Positions 54,547 through 64,000 of a DNA stretch of 64,000 bases are shown piece by piece. Numbering within the stretch: position 1 is the first letter of the stretch; the number at the start of each line of letters is the position of its first letter. This DNA is from an uncultured Lachnospiraceae bacterium. Lineage in GTDB: Bacteria > Bacillota > Clostridia > Lachnospirales > Lachnospiraceae. Both the position numbers and the translations under genes were made by a program. The notes below the pieces were generated by a model that was not told the origin of the DNA, made no database searches, and worked only from the letters and a program-made list of their open reading frames with translations. The stretch is from positions 1-64,000 of the forward strand of contig ONHF01000009.1 in assembly GCA_900317555.1 (NCBI GenBank), given 5' to 3'.

Positions 54547-55176
54547 ATGGCTAAAGTAGTAGTAATGGATCATCCGCTGATTCAGCACAAGATTGGTTTT
54601 ATCAGGAGAAGAACAACCGGGACCAAGTCGTTCCGTGAGACAGTAGGCGAAATCGCCATGCTGCTCTGCTATGAGGCGACAAGAGATCTTGAGCTGGAAG
54701 ATGTCGAGATTGACACGCCGATCGCGCACATGACTGCCAAGCAGCTCAAGGGCAAGAAGCTCGCGGTTGTCCCGATTCTGCGTGCGGGACTTGGCATGGT
54801 AGACGGAATGCTGAAGATGATTCCCGCCGCGAAGGTCGGGCACATCGGTCTTTACAGAGACCCGAAGACCTTGAAGCCGGTGGAATACTACTGCAAGCTG
54901 CCCGCGGACTGCGCTGACAGAGAAGTGTTTGTTGTCGATCCCATGCTGGCGACCGGCGGCTCATCGGTTGATGCCGTGGCGCTTCTCAAACAGCACGGCT
55001 GCCGCAAAATCCACTTCCTCTGCATTATCGCGGCTCCGGAAGGCGTGAAGGCATTTACACAGGCGCATCCGGATGTGGATCTTTATATCGGCGCTCTTGA
55101 TGATCATCTGAATGAAAACGGATACATCGTGCCGGGGCTTGGAGATGCAGGAGACCGGATTTTCGGAACTAAATAA
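54547..55176 (+). CDS. upp: uracil phosphoribosyltransferase
   Basis: A 209-residue enzyme making UMP from uracil and PRPP. It shows [35 protein letters not shown], the PRPP-binding [11 protein letters not shown], and [13 protein letters not shown] at the C-terminus, all typical. AAAGGAG precedes the ATG. A terminator follows at 55191-55215. Confidence 0.97.
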   Translation: MAKVVVMDHPLIQHKIGFIRRRTTGTKSFRETVGEIAMLLCYEATRDLELEDVEIDTPIAHMTAKQLKGKKLAVVPILRAGLGMVDGMLKMIPAAKVGHIGLYRDPKTLKPVEYYCKLPADCADREVFVVDPMLATGGSSVDAVALLKQHGCRKIHFLCIIAAPEGVKAFTQAHPDVDLYIGALDDHLNENGYIVPGLGDAGDRIFGTK

Positions 55177-55190
55177 TACTGCTGGTACGG

Positions 55191-55215
55191 AGCCGGTGCC
55201 GTCAGGGCGCCGGCT
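55191..55215 (+). terminator. hairpin after upp
   Basis: AGCCGGTGCC (55191-55200) pairs with GGCGCCGGCT (55206-55215) with one G-T pair, followed by TCCTT and then by TGCAATAC, the same word found in the window's repeat family. Confidence 0.7.
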
Positions 55216-55282
55216 TCCTTGCAATACGCGGAAACGCCGTGCCGGCTGCAGCAGCCGGCCGGGGGATCGCGCGGAGGTGAAT

Positions 55283-55771
55283 ATGTCATCCAAACGCAAA
55301 GATTATATCAGTTGGGACGAGTATTTCATGGGCGTCGCCCAGCTTGCGGGCATGCGCTCGAAGGACCCGAACACACAGGTCGGCTCCTGCATTGTCAGCA
55401 GTGATCATAAGATTCTTTCCATGGGGTATAATGGCCTGCCGAAGGGGTGCGACGATGATGTTTTTCCGTGGGACAGGGACGGAGCGGACCAGCTGATGAC
55501 CAAATATCCGTATGTCACACACAGTGAACTGAATGCGATATTAAATTACCGTGGTGGATCGCTGGAAGGCGCGACTTTATATGTCTCTCTTTTCCCATGC
55601 AATGAATGCGCGAAGGCGATCATTCAGGCGGGCATCAAGAATGTCGTTTACGACAGCGACAAGTATGCGGATTCGGAGGCAACGATCGCGAGCAAACGGA
55701 TGTTTAACGCGGCAGGGGTAAGGTACTATCAGTATCAGCGGACGGGCAGAAAAATTGAGCTGAATGTTTAG
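55283..55771 (+). CDS. dCMP deaminase family protein
   Basis: A 162-residue zinc deaminase converting dCMP to dUMP (ComEB-like). The zinc site is THSELNAI, where Ser replaces the usual Ala of HAE, and PCNECAK with both cysteines. SWDEYFMGVAQLAGMRSKDPNTQVG is the family N-terminus. GGAGGTG lies 5 bases before the ATG at 55283. Upstream in-frame codons extend into the upp terminator and are rejected. Confidence 0.93.
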   Translation: MSSKRKDYISWDEYFMGVAQLAGMRSKDPNTQVGSCIVSSDHKILSMGYNGLPKGCDDDVFPWDRDGADQLMTKYPYVTHSELNAILNYRGGSLEGATLYVSLFPCNECAKAIIQAGIKNVVYDSDKYADSEATIASKRMFNAAGVRYYQYQRTGRKIELNV

Positions 55772-55798
55772 GAATAGCCGGGCGGAGCGGATTTCTTA

Positions 55799-57097
55799 AT
55801 GGGGAAAAAGACAGACGGACAGATGAAAAACAGGAAAGGCGGGGCGAGCGTTCAAAGGTGCGTTCTTTCGGTGTGCGCGCTTCTGGGGGCTGCCTTTCTA
55901 ACCATGTCTTTTCCTCTTAGCGCAAGAGCGGATATCAAGGAAACGCAGAAGAAGCTTGACGACGCCAAAAAGGCGGCCTCAGAGACGAAAGACGCGATCG
56001 GCAGCAACCAGAACACAATTGACAGTCTGGAAGATACGCATTCCGAGCTGACGGGGCAGCTTGCGGATTTTAATTCGCAGATGACACAGATTACCGGAAA
56101 GCTCAATGATCTGGACAATCAGATCACGAAGAAACAAGACGAGATTGCGGGCACGCAGCAGTCGCTTTCCGATACGCAGGAGACGCTCGACGAGACACAG
56201 AAGTCTCTGGAAGAAGCGCAGAAGAAAATGGCGGACCAGTATGCCGCGATGAAAAAGCGTGTCCAGTTTATCTATGAACGGGGATCGAGATATTATCTGC
56301 AGACACTCATCGAGTCCAGATCGCTTTCCGAATTTTTAAGCCGGAAAGAATATATCGAGAAGCTTTCCGCGTACGATAAAAAAACGCTGGAGAATTACCG
56401 GCAGCTGGCAAAAGAGATCTCCGAAAAGAAGCAGGAAGTCGAGAAGAAAAAGGAAGAGCTCGAGCAGCAGAAGGCGTCGCTCGAATCCCAGCAGTCGGAT
56501 CTGGTCGGTCTTCACAGCGAGCAGAAGAACCAGCAGAATAAAGTATCGGATCTGATTAACCGGACGAACGGCAGCATTTCACTGACAACGCAGCAGCTGG
56601 CGGACGCGAACGCGGTCGCGGATTCCCTCCAGCAGAAGCTGGATGAGCAGAATCAGCAGATTTCCGCTCTGGAGAAGCAGCTGGCGGAGGAAAAACGGCT
56701 GCAGGCACTTTCCGACGCGAGTGTCTGGAGAGATATCTCCCAGATTACATTTGCCGATGGAGACCGGTATCTTCTTGCCAATCTGATATATTGCGAGGCA
56801 GGCAACCAACCCTATGAGGGACAGGTTGCGGTCGGAGCGGTCGTCATGAACCGCGTGATGTCGGGCGCGTTTCCGAGTACGGTTTCCGGCGTGATTTACC
56901 AGTCCTGGCAGTTTGAACCCGCCGCGACAGGAAGGCTCGCGATCGCGCTTGCGAATGACGAGGCAACCGACGCCTGCTATCAGGCAGCCGATGCCGCGAT
57001 GAGCGGACAGACGCCGGTCGGGAACTGTCTGTTTTTCCGGACACCGATTCCGGAGGTGACTCCGAAGTATACAATCGGCGGACATATTTTCTATTGA
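55799..57097 (+). CDS. secreted coiled-coil protein with SleB-type cell wall hydrolase domain
   Basis: A 432-residue exported protein. A signal peptide with a hydrophobic core at about residues 26-43 ends near ARA. A very long coiled coil follows (45-300), PcsB/EnvC-like, Gln/Glu/Lys-rich. The last 120 residues are a Hydrolase_2 (SleB/CwlJ) domain with LIYCEAGNQPYEGQVAVGAVVMNR split over its length and QFEPAATGRL. Such fusions are thought to be switched on by an FtsEX-like partner. The ATG at 55799 has GGAG upstream; ATG 55823 is possible. Confidence 0.9.
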   Translation: MGKKTDGQMKNRKGGASVQRCVLSVCALLGAAFLTMSFPLSARADIKETQKKLDDAKKAASETKDAIGSNQNTIDSLEDTHSELTGQLADFNSQMTQITGKLNDLDNQITKKQDEIAGTQQSLSDTQETLDETQKSLEEAQKKMADQYAAMKKRVQFIYERGSRYYLQTLIESRSLSEFLSRKEYIEKLSAYDKKTLENYRQLAKEISEKKQEVEKKKEELEQQKASLESQQSDLVGLHSEQKNQQNKVSDLINRTNGSISLTTQQLADANAVADSLQQKLDEQNQQISALEKQLAEEKRLQALSDASVWRDISQITFADGDRYLLANLIYCEAGNQPYEGQVAVGAVVMNRVMSGAFPSTVSGVIYQSWQFEPAATGRLAIALANDEATDACYQAADAAMSGQTPVGNCLFFRTPIPEVTPKYTIGGHIFY

Positions 57098-57176
57098 CGG
57101 GGTGAAATGTTGCATAAATCAGCGTTGTCGGTTTTCGACTATTCTACAGAAAATAAAAACCGCTCCGTAAATTCCG

Positions 57177-57203
57177 TTGAGAGCCCGCGACAAATAGTAT
57201 AAT
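57177..57203 (+). promoter_or_regulatory. ATP synthase operon promoter candidate
   Basis: TTGAGA at 57177-57182 and TATAAT at 57198-57203 are 15 bp apart, slightly short. They lie about 50 bases before the first small gene of the atp operon. Confidence 0.6.
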
Positions 57204-57254
57204 ATTGTATTAATCGTTTGCGGGATTTCTTATTCTGCAGCGGGGGAAGAAGTT

Positions 57255-57539
57255 ATGGAAGGCAGTACGTTTTTGAAACAGTGGTCTGAAATCCTGAGAA
57301 ATATAACGCTTCTGGGACAGCTGGGGCTTTCGCTCGCAATGCCGCTGCTTCTATGCCTTGCAGTGTGCTGGCTGCTGATCGTAAAAGGCGGGCTTTCCGC
57401 ATGGATCTATGTGCCGGGCTTTATTCTTGGTATCGGCGCGTCCTGCATGACCGCGTACAAGGTTTACAAGGCAGCCATGGCGAAGGAAGACAGGAACCGG
57501 AAGAACCGGCCTTCGAGAGGCTATAACCGGCATATTTGA
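57255..57539 (+). CDS. AtpZ/AtpI-like small membrane protein
   Basis: A 94-residue protein with two hydrophobic segments (about 20-43 and 48-70), a charged N-terminus and basic C-terminus, the shape of AtpZ. AtpZ-like proteins precede atp operons and may assist Mg2+ uptake or rotor assembly. GGGGGAAGAAG lies upstream. The identity rests mainly on position, size and topology. Confidence 0.7.
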   Translation: MEGSTFLKQWSEILRNITLLGQLGLSLAMPLLLCLAVCWLLIVKGGLSAWIYVPGFILGIGASCMTAYKVYKAAMAKEDRNRKNRPSRGYNRHI

Positions 57540-57605
57540 ATACGCGGAGTAACACAAAGACGAGTTTTGACGGCCTTCAGAAGCCGGAAGGAATACGGAC
57601 AGCAA

Positions 57606-58097
57606 ATGAAGATACAGAAGGCAGTATGGAAGGAAACGGGATTTGTGGCGGCCGGAACCGGGGCAGGAACGATTCTGATGATCGCTGTTTTCGCGGGGCT
57701 GCACAAGGTAATGCCCGCATCTGTTCCTATGGATGCGCCGGTAGCCGCAGGAGCAGCCGCAGGCTTTTGCGTTGCGGTTTTGAATTTTTTCCTGATGGGG
57801 TTAGCTGTACAGAAGGTGGCCGGCAGTACGAATGAAGACTTTGCACGCCGGGCAATGACGGTGAGCTACCGGTACCGCACGCTGATGCAGCTTTTGTGGT
57901 GTGTGCTTGCTTTCGCGCTTCCTGTTTTCAACGCGGCGGCGGGGATTATTCCTTTGTTTATTCCGAGTGTTCTCATTAAGGCAAGAGGCATTCTTTTGAA
58001 AGGAAAAGGAAGGAAGCCTTCCGCGGGAGAAGAGCGCGTAGACATTCATAAAGAGCAGCAAGATGGTGAAACGAAGGAGGTGGATGCGCAGGTATGA
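57606..58097 (+). CDS. ATP synthase subunit I-like membrane protein
   Basis: A 163-residue protein with four hydrophobic segments and a polar C-terminal tail, in the usual place of atpI before atpB. SYRYRTLMQLLWCVLAF fits ATP synthase I proteins, which act as chaperones for c-ring assembly. The ATG at 57606 is my choice; one at 57567 is also in frame. Its stop overlaps the atpB start by four bases. Confidence 0.72.
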   Translation: MKIQKAVWKETGFVAAGTGAGTILMIAVFAGLHKVMPASVPMDAPVAAGAAAGFCVAVLNFFLMGLAVQKVAGSTNEDFARRAMTVSYRYRTLMQLLWCVLAFALPVFNAAAGIIPLFIPSVLIKARGILLKGKGRKPSAGEERVDIHKEQQDGETKEVDAQV

Positions 58098-58858
58098 CCT
58101 TTTCAATTGAAGGGGCAAGGATATTCGCGAGGATTCACACAGGGATTCCGGTACTAGGGGATATTCTGATTTCCGAGACGCTCGTAGTCAGCTGGATTGT
58201 CATGGCTATCATTACAGTTCTGTGTATCGTGCTGACAAGAAACCTGAAGGTTACGAACATTTCAAAGCGGCAGGCTCTTGCGGAAATGCTTGTGGAGACG
58301 GCGAATAATTTTGTCCGGAACAATACCGGCGGCGGACATAAGTTTGATAAACTGATCCCGTTCGTGGCGGCGCTGTTTACAACAAGCGTTATTTCGAATC
58401 TGATTTCTCTGATCGGGCTTCGCAGCCCTACGGCAGATCTTTCAACGGAGGCCGCCTGGGCTGTCGTAGTCTTCATCATGATCACCGCGGAGAAGATCAA
58501 GGCAAGCGGAATCCTCGGTTATCTGAAAGGATTCACAACGCCGATTTTCATTATGACGCCGTTTAATATTCTGTCGGAAATCGCAACGCCGATCAGTATG
58601 GCATGCCGTCATTTCGGCAATATCCTTTCCGGCGTTGTTATCAACGGACTGATTTACTGGTCTTTATCCGTAGCTACAAACCGTCTGTTCGGGCTGATTC
58701 CCGGCGCGGTCGGAAGAGTTCTATCGAACATTCCGTTTCTCGACGTCGGACTTCCGGCAATCCTGTCGGTATATTTTGACTGGTTCTCGGGGATCATGCA
58801 GGCATTCATTTTCTCGATGCTGACAATCATGTACATAGCAAATGCATCCGAGGGATAA
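58094..58858 (+). CDS. atpB: F0F1 ATP synthase subunit a
   Basis: A 254-residue membrane stator subunit. It has five to six hydrophobic segments, and the essential arginine is in SMACRHFGNILSG on the fourth. The C-terminal helix AIFSMLTIMY-type segment (here AFIFSMLTIMYIANA) is typical. AAGGAGG lies upstream. It forms the ion half-channels against the c ring. Confidence 0.95.
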   Translation: MTFSIEGARIFARIHTGIPVLGDILISETLVVSWIVMAIITVLCIVLTRNLKVTNISKRQALAEMLVETANNFVRNNTGGGHKFDKLIPFVAALFTTSVISNLISLIGLRSPTADLSTEAAWAVVVFIMITAEKIKASGILGYLKGFTTPIFIMTPFNILSEIATPISMACRHFGNILSGVVINGLIYWSLSVATNRLFGLIPGAVGRVLSNIPFLDVGLPAILSVYFDWFSGIMQAFIFSMLTIMYIANASEG

Positions 58859-58861
58859 TAA

Positions 58862-59158
<297 letters not shown>

Positions 59159-59188
59159 GGGAGAAATCTGAAGCAAGGGAGAATTCAA

Positions 59189-59695
59189 ATGCAGGAAACA
59201 CAATCGCTGGTAACGATTATACCGTGGACCTTCATTGCGCAGATCCTGAACCTGTTCATTCAGATGTACCTGATCAAGAAGTTTCTTTTTAAGCCGATCA
59301 ACAAGCTGCTCTCGAAGCGCGCGCAGCTTGCGGACAAGGAAATCAAGGACGCGGAGGCTGCAAAGTCCGAGGCGGACGGCTTGAAACAGCAGTATGAGGA
59401 AGGCCTCGCCAAGGCACAGGCACAGGCTACGCAGATTGTCCAGGACGCGCAGAAGACCGCACAGATCCGCGCCGAAGAAGTCGTCAAAGAGGCTCAGGAC
59501 CATGCGGCAGCCATCAAGGCGCAGGCCCAGGCAGATATTGAGCAGGAGAAGAAGAAAGCTGTCAATGAAGCCAAGAACCAGATCGGCGGCCTTGCCATGG
59601 ATATTGCAGGCAAGGTTGTTGAAAAGGAAATCCGCGAGGAAGACCACAAAAAGCTCATTGACGAGTTTATTGAGAACGTGGGTGACGCATCATGA
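59189..59695 (+). CDS. atpF: F0F1 ATP synthase subunit b
   Basis: A 168-residue peripheral stalk subunit. One N-terminal membrane helix (about 8-28), then FKPINKLLSKR and a long Ala/Gln/Lys/Glu-rich helix to the C-terminus. AAGGGAGA lies upstream. The stop overlaps the start of atpH. Confidence 0.95.
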   Translation: MQETQSLVTIIPWTFIAQILNLFIQMYLIKKFLFKPINKLLSKRAQLADKEIKDAEAAKSEADGLKQQYEEGLAKAQAQATQIVQDAQKTAQIRAEEVVKEAQDHAAAIKAQAQADIEQEKKKAVNEAKNQIGGLAMDIAGKVVEKEIREEDHKKLIDEFIENVGDAS

Positions 59696-60231
59696 TGAAG
59701 GATTCCGATCTTTACGGACAGAGTCTGTATGATCTGGCTTCTTCGGAGAATCTTGCAGATGATATTCTGTGTCAGATGCAGACAGTCCGGCAGCTTTTCA
59801 CCGAAAATCCGGATTATGTGCGTCTTCTGACAGAACCTTCAATCCCGAAGAAGCAAAGGCTTGCACTACTGGACGAAGCGTTCGGAAGCGATATGCAGCC
59901 ATATCTTCTGAACTTTTTAAAGATCCTTGTCGAGAATGGAATGGTTCGTGATTTCGGCGGCTGTTGCAGAAGATACACAGCGCTTTACAATGCCGACAGA
60001 GGAATCGCACAGGCAGAGGTGACGAGTGCGGTGCCTTTAAGCGGGCAGCAGCTTGAACGCCTGCGCGCAAAGCTGGAAGAGATCAGCGGAAAGAAAATTC
60101 AGCTGCAGCCGAAGGTTGACCCTTCGGTGCTCGGAGGACTTCGTGTTTCACTTGAAGGCAAACTCTTGGACGGTACAGTGAAGGGAAGGCTGGACGATCT
60201 TCGAAGGAAAGTCAGCGAAACAGTAATGTAA
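59692..60231 (+). CDS. atpH: F0F1 ATP synthase subunit delta
   Basis: A 179-residue stator subunit (OSCP-like). N-terminal helical bundle with LYGQSLYDLA, LTEPSIPKKQRLALLDEAF, and the C-terminal motif VDPSVLGGLRVSLEGKLLDGTVKGRL. Start ATGATG at 59692 overlaps atpF by four bases; the second ATG is equally possible. A 68-base gap leads to atpA. Confidence 0.94.
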   Translation: MMKDSDLYGQSLYDLASSENLADDILCQMQTVRQLFTENPDYVRLLTEPSIPKKQRLALLDEAFGSDMQPYLLNFLKILVENGMVRDFGGCCRRYTALYNADRGIAQAEVTSAVPLSGQQLERLRAKLEEISGKKIQLQPKVDPSVLGGLRVSLEGKLLDGTVKGRLDDLRRKVSETVM

Positions 60232-60299
60232 CAGGAACTGCCGCGTTTTTAGCGGCTGGAATCGCGCCCGCCGCAGGACGCGACAAGAAGGTGGTTTGA

Positions 60300-61835
60300 A
60301 TGGAATTAAAACCGGAAAAAATATCCGAGGTAATCCGAAGCCAGATCAAACATTACCAGAATGCCATCATTCAGAACGAAACCGGCACCGTTCTTACGGT
60401 CGGTGACGGTATTTCCAGAGTCAGCGGGCTTTTGAACTGCATGTCCGGAGAACTGCTGGAATTCGAAAACGGCACATATGGTATGGCTTTGAACCTCGAA
60501 GAGAACAGCGTTTCGGCTGTTTTGTTCGGCGAAGACACCGGTATCGCCGAAGGGCAGACCGTGAAGCGGACCGGCAGAGTTGTATCTGTACCGGCAGGAG
60601 AGGCCATGATCGGCCGTGTTGTAAATGCAATTGGACAGCCGATTGACGGCGCAGGACCGATTGCAGCGTCCGAGTATCGCCCGGTCGAGTCGCCGGCGCC
60701 CGGTATTCTGGACCGGCAGCCCGTTAAGGAACCGCTGCAGACAGGCATCAAGGCGATCGACTCCATGATCCCGATCGGCCGGGGACAGAGAGAGCTGATT
60801 ATCGGAGACCGTCAGACCGGTAAGACGACAATCGCGATTGACACAATCCTGAACCAGAAAGATAAGAATGTCATTTGTATTTATGTAGCCATCGGTCAGA
60901 AGCGTTCGACAGTGTCGAATCTGGTATCTCAGCTGCAGGCAGGCGGCGCAATGGCTTACACGATCGTGGTTGCGGCGACGGCTTCGGAGCCTTCTCCGCT
61001 GCAGTACATTGCTCCGTACGCAGGCTGTGCGATGGGTGAGTACTTCATGCACAAGGGGCGGCACGTGCTGATCATCTACGATGATCTGTCCAAGCACGCG
61101 GTTGCTTACCGTGCACTTTCCCTGCTGATCAGAAGACCGCCGGGACGTGAGGCATATCCCGGAGATGTCTTCTATCTGCACTCCAGGCTCCTTGAAAGAG
61201 CGGCGAAGCTCTCGGATGAAAAGGGCGGCGGTTCGCTGACCGCGCTCCCGATCATCGAGACACAGGCAGGCGATGTGTCGGCTTATATCCCGACAAACGT
61301 TATTTCGATTACGGACGGACAGATTTTCCTCGAAACCGAGCTGTTCCACTCCGGCATTATGCCGGCGGTCAACCCCGGTATTTCGGTATCCCGTGTCGGC
61401 GGTAACGCGCAGATCAAGGCGATGAAAAAGGTTGCCGGCACACTGAAGCTTGTTTACTCCCAGTACAGGGAGCTGCAGAGCTTCGCGCAATTCGGTTCCG
61501 ACCTCGATGAAGATACAAAGGCTCGTCTTGCGCAAGGTGAGCGCATCGTGGAGGTGCTTAAACAAAAGAACGCAAGTCCGGTGCCGGTTGAGAAGCAGGT
61601 CGCGATTCTGTACGCGGTTGTCCATGGCATTATTACAAATGTGGCCGTTACAGATATCGCGGAATATGAGCAGGGCTTATACCATTATCTGGATGAGAAT
61701 CCGGACGGCATTGCCGCGATGAAGGAGATCCGCGAAAGCGGAAAGCTCGAAGCGGATACCGAAGACAAGCTGAAATCCGCACTGGAGACCTATACGCAGA
61801 ACTTTCTGAAGGGAAAAGAAGCTGCAAAAGCCTGA
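60300..61835 (+). CDS. atpA: F0F1 ATP synthase subunit alpha
   Basis: A 511-residue nucleotide-binding subunit. It has the Walker A GDRQTGKT (169-176), [23 protein letters not shown], the arginine finger region [18 protein letters not shown], and normal length. AAGGTGG lies upstream of the ATG. It is non-catalytic but essential in the alpha3beta3 head. Confidence 0.97.
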   Translation: MELKPEKISEVIRSQIKHYQNAIIQNETGTVLTVGDGISRVSGLLNCMSGELLEFENGTYGMALNLEENSVSAVLFGEDTGIAEGQTVKRTGRVVSVPAGEAMIGRVVNAIGQPIDGAGPIAASEYRPVESPAPGILDRQPVKEPLQTGIKAIDSMIPIGRGQRELIIGDRQTGKTTIAIDTILNQKDKNVICIYVAIGQKRSTVSNLVSQLQAGGAMAYTIVVAATASEPSPLQYIAPYAGCAMGEYFMHKGRHVLIIYDDLSKHAVAYRALSLLIRRPPGREAYPGDVFYLHSRLLERAAKLSDEKGGGSLTALPIIETQAGDVSAYIPTNVISITDGQIFLETELFHSGIMPAVNPGISVSRVGGNAQIKAMKKVAGTLKLVYSQYRELQSFAQFGSDLDEDTKARLAQGERIVEVLKQKNASPVPVEKQVAILYAVVHGIITNVAVTDIAEYEQGLYHYLDENPDGIAAMKEIRESGKLEADTEDKLKSALETYTQNFLKGKEAAKA

Positions 61836-61861
61836 CACAGAAGTGATAAGGAGGAATTTTC

Positions 61862-62728
61862 ATGGCTGGAGCAAATATGAAGGCCGTCAAACTCCGGATC
61901 AGCAGTGTCCAGAATACGATGCAGATCACGAAGGCCATGCAGCTGGTGGCAGCATCGAAGCTGCGCAAGGCAAAGGAACGGGCGGATGAGAGCAAGCCCT
62001 ATCTTTCCATCCTCGGAAAGACACTGGAAGACATAGCGAACTCGAACCGCGACTTCCAGTCGCCATACTCGAAGCCGTCCGGCAGCGACAGGTGGCTGTT
62101 TATAGTCATCGCCGGCGACAGAGGACTTGCGGGAGGCTATAATTCGAATCTTTTCCGTTTCATGGAGAGCGAGACAAAGGGCCGGGACTATGATGTTTTT
62201 CCCCTTGGCAGGAAGAGCGTAGAATATTTCCGGCATAAAAACGTAAAGCTTTTCACCGAGGAATATGCGGAGGTTGCGAAGGTTGGAGTTTCAGACTGCT
62301 TTGAAATCGCGCGTGAAATCTGCGATGCGTTTCGGAAAGGGGAGTATGGCCATGTATTTCTGTGCTATACAAACTTTGTTTCCATGCTGAATCAGACACC
62401 GTCAGCGACGTCCCTTCTTCCTCTGTCCGATTTCAGAACCGGGGAAAAGAGAGAATCAGATGGCAAGGCGAAGAATCTGATTCTGTATGAGCCGGATTCG
62501 GAAGAGGTATTCAACACAGTAGTTCCGGAATATCTGGCAGGACTTCTGTACACAAGTATCAATGTATCCGTTGCCAGTGAACTCGCCGCGCGGCGGACAG
62601 CAATGGAAGCCGCGACAGATAATGCAGAGGAAATGATCGAAAACCTGAGCCTGTTCTACAACAGAGCGCGGCAGGCAAGCATTACGCAGGAGATCACGGA
62701 GATCGTCGCGGGTGCGGAAGAACCCTGA
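61862..62728 (+). CDS. atpG: F0F1 ATP synthase subunit gamma
   Basis: A 288-residue central shaft subunit: N-terminal helix MKAVKLRISSVQNTMQITKAMQLVAASKLRKA in parts, the Rossmann region VIAGDRGLAGGYNSNL, and the C-terminal helix ASELAARRTAMEAATDNAEEMI then RQASITQEITEIVAGAE. AAGGAGG precedes the ATG. Order a-c-b-delta-alpha-gamma-beta is standard. Confidence 0.96.
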   Translation: MAGANMKAVKLRISSVQNTMQITKAMQLVAASKLRKAKERADESKPYLSILGKTLEDIANSNRDFQSPYSKPSGSDRWLFIVIAGDRGLAGGYNSNLFRFMESETKGRDYDVFPLGRKSVEYFRHKNVKLFTEEYAEVAKVGVSDCFEIAREICDAFRKGEYGHVFLCYTNFVSMLNQTPSATSLLPLSDFRTGEKRESDGKAKNLILYEPDSEEVFNTVVPEYLAGLLYTSINVSVASELAARRTAMEAATDNAEEMIENLSLFYNRARQASITQEITEIVAGAEEP

Positions 62729-62758
62729 GACGCTGCTGTTTGGCATGGGAGGAGTTAA

Positions 62759-64000
<1,242 letters not shown>

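Overview
The window is a chromosomal segment of an anaerobic Bacillota, most likely a Clostridia/Lachnospiraceae-type bacterium with moderately high GC. The evidence is a single-polypeptide pyruvate:ferredoxin oxidoreductase with a dicluster ferredoxin, an [FeFe] hydrogenase with a NuoF/GltD-like partner, the Firmicutes order rpsF-ssb-rpsR then gdpP-rplI-dnaB, MecA, EpsG- and WbaP-type glycan genes, and strong GGAGG-type ribosome binding sites. I see no phage, insertion sequence, CRISPR array or plasmid functions. Both ends cut genes: an ABC ATPase on the left and atpD on the right.

Layout: 1-1690 ABC exporter; 1819-5669 a Pho module (PHO-box-like repeats, Na/Pi cotransporter, response regulator, histidine kinase); 5752-6927 an orphan substrate-binding lipoprotein; 6992-11859 hydrogen metabolism (TM1266-type regulator, HD-domain protein, flavin/Fe-S oxidoreductase, [FeFe] hydrogenase); 11903-12898 a gene-poor stretch full of inverted repeats; 12899 tRNA-Pro; 13148-16041 XRE membrane regulator, NUDIX hydrolase and rRNA methyltransferase; 16232-19325 DegV, a frameshifted galactokinase and endonuclease III; 19322-29208 a glycan assembly cluster of nine closely packed genes, most of them overlapping; 29279-33654 a TPP-riboswitch-controlled thiamine salvage operon; 33866-35746 ilvE and a sirtuin; 35770-41228 the ribosomal protein/replication block; 41277-44781 a PglK-like ABC flippase and a DUF6056 membrane protein; 44788-44934 a 46-bp repeat array; 45021-48903 ferredoxin and pyruvate:ferredoxin oxidoreductase; 49218 mecA; 50309-50583 a candidate structured RNA; 50853-57097 GH18 protein, Sua5, RpiB, Upp, dCMP deaminase and a coiled-coil SleB-type hydrolase; 57255-64000 the F1Fo ATP synthase operon.

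Functionally the genes describe a fermenter. Pyruvate oxidation reduces ferredoxin, and the hydrogenase with its flavoprotein partner can dispose of electrons as H2. The ATP synthase c subunit carries two carboxylates (E33 and E66), as in known Na+-driven rotors, and phosphate uptake also appears Na+-coupled. Thiamine, the PFOR cofactor, is salvaged through a riboswitch-controlled operon with no de novo genes in the window. The most interesting loci are the multi-hairpin RNA candidate at 50309-50583, the TGCAATA hairpin repeats, the degenerate kinase-like domain in the Wzz protein, the galactokinase frameshift, the hydrogenase regulator without a usable start codon, and the two-carboxylate ATP synthase rotor.
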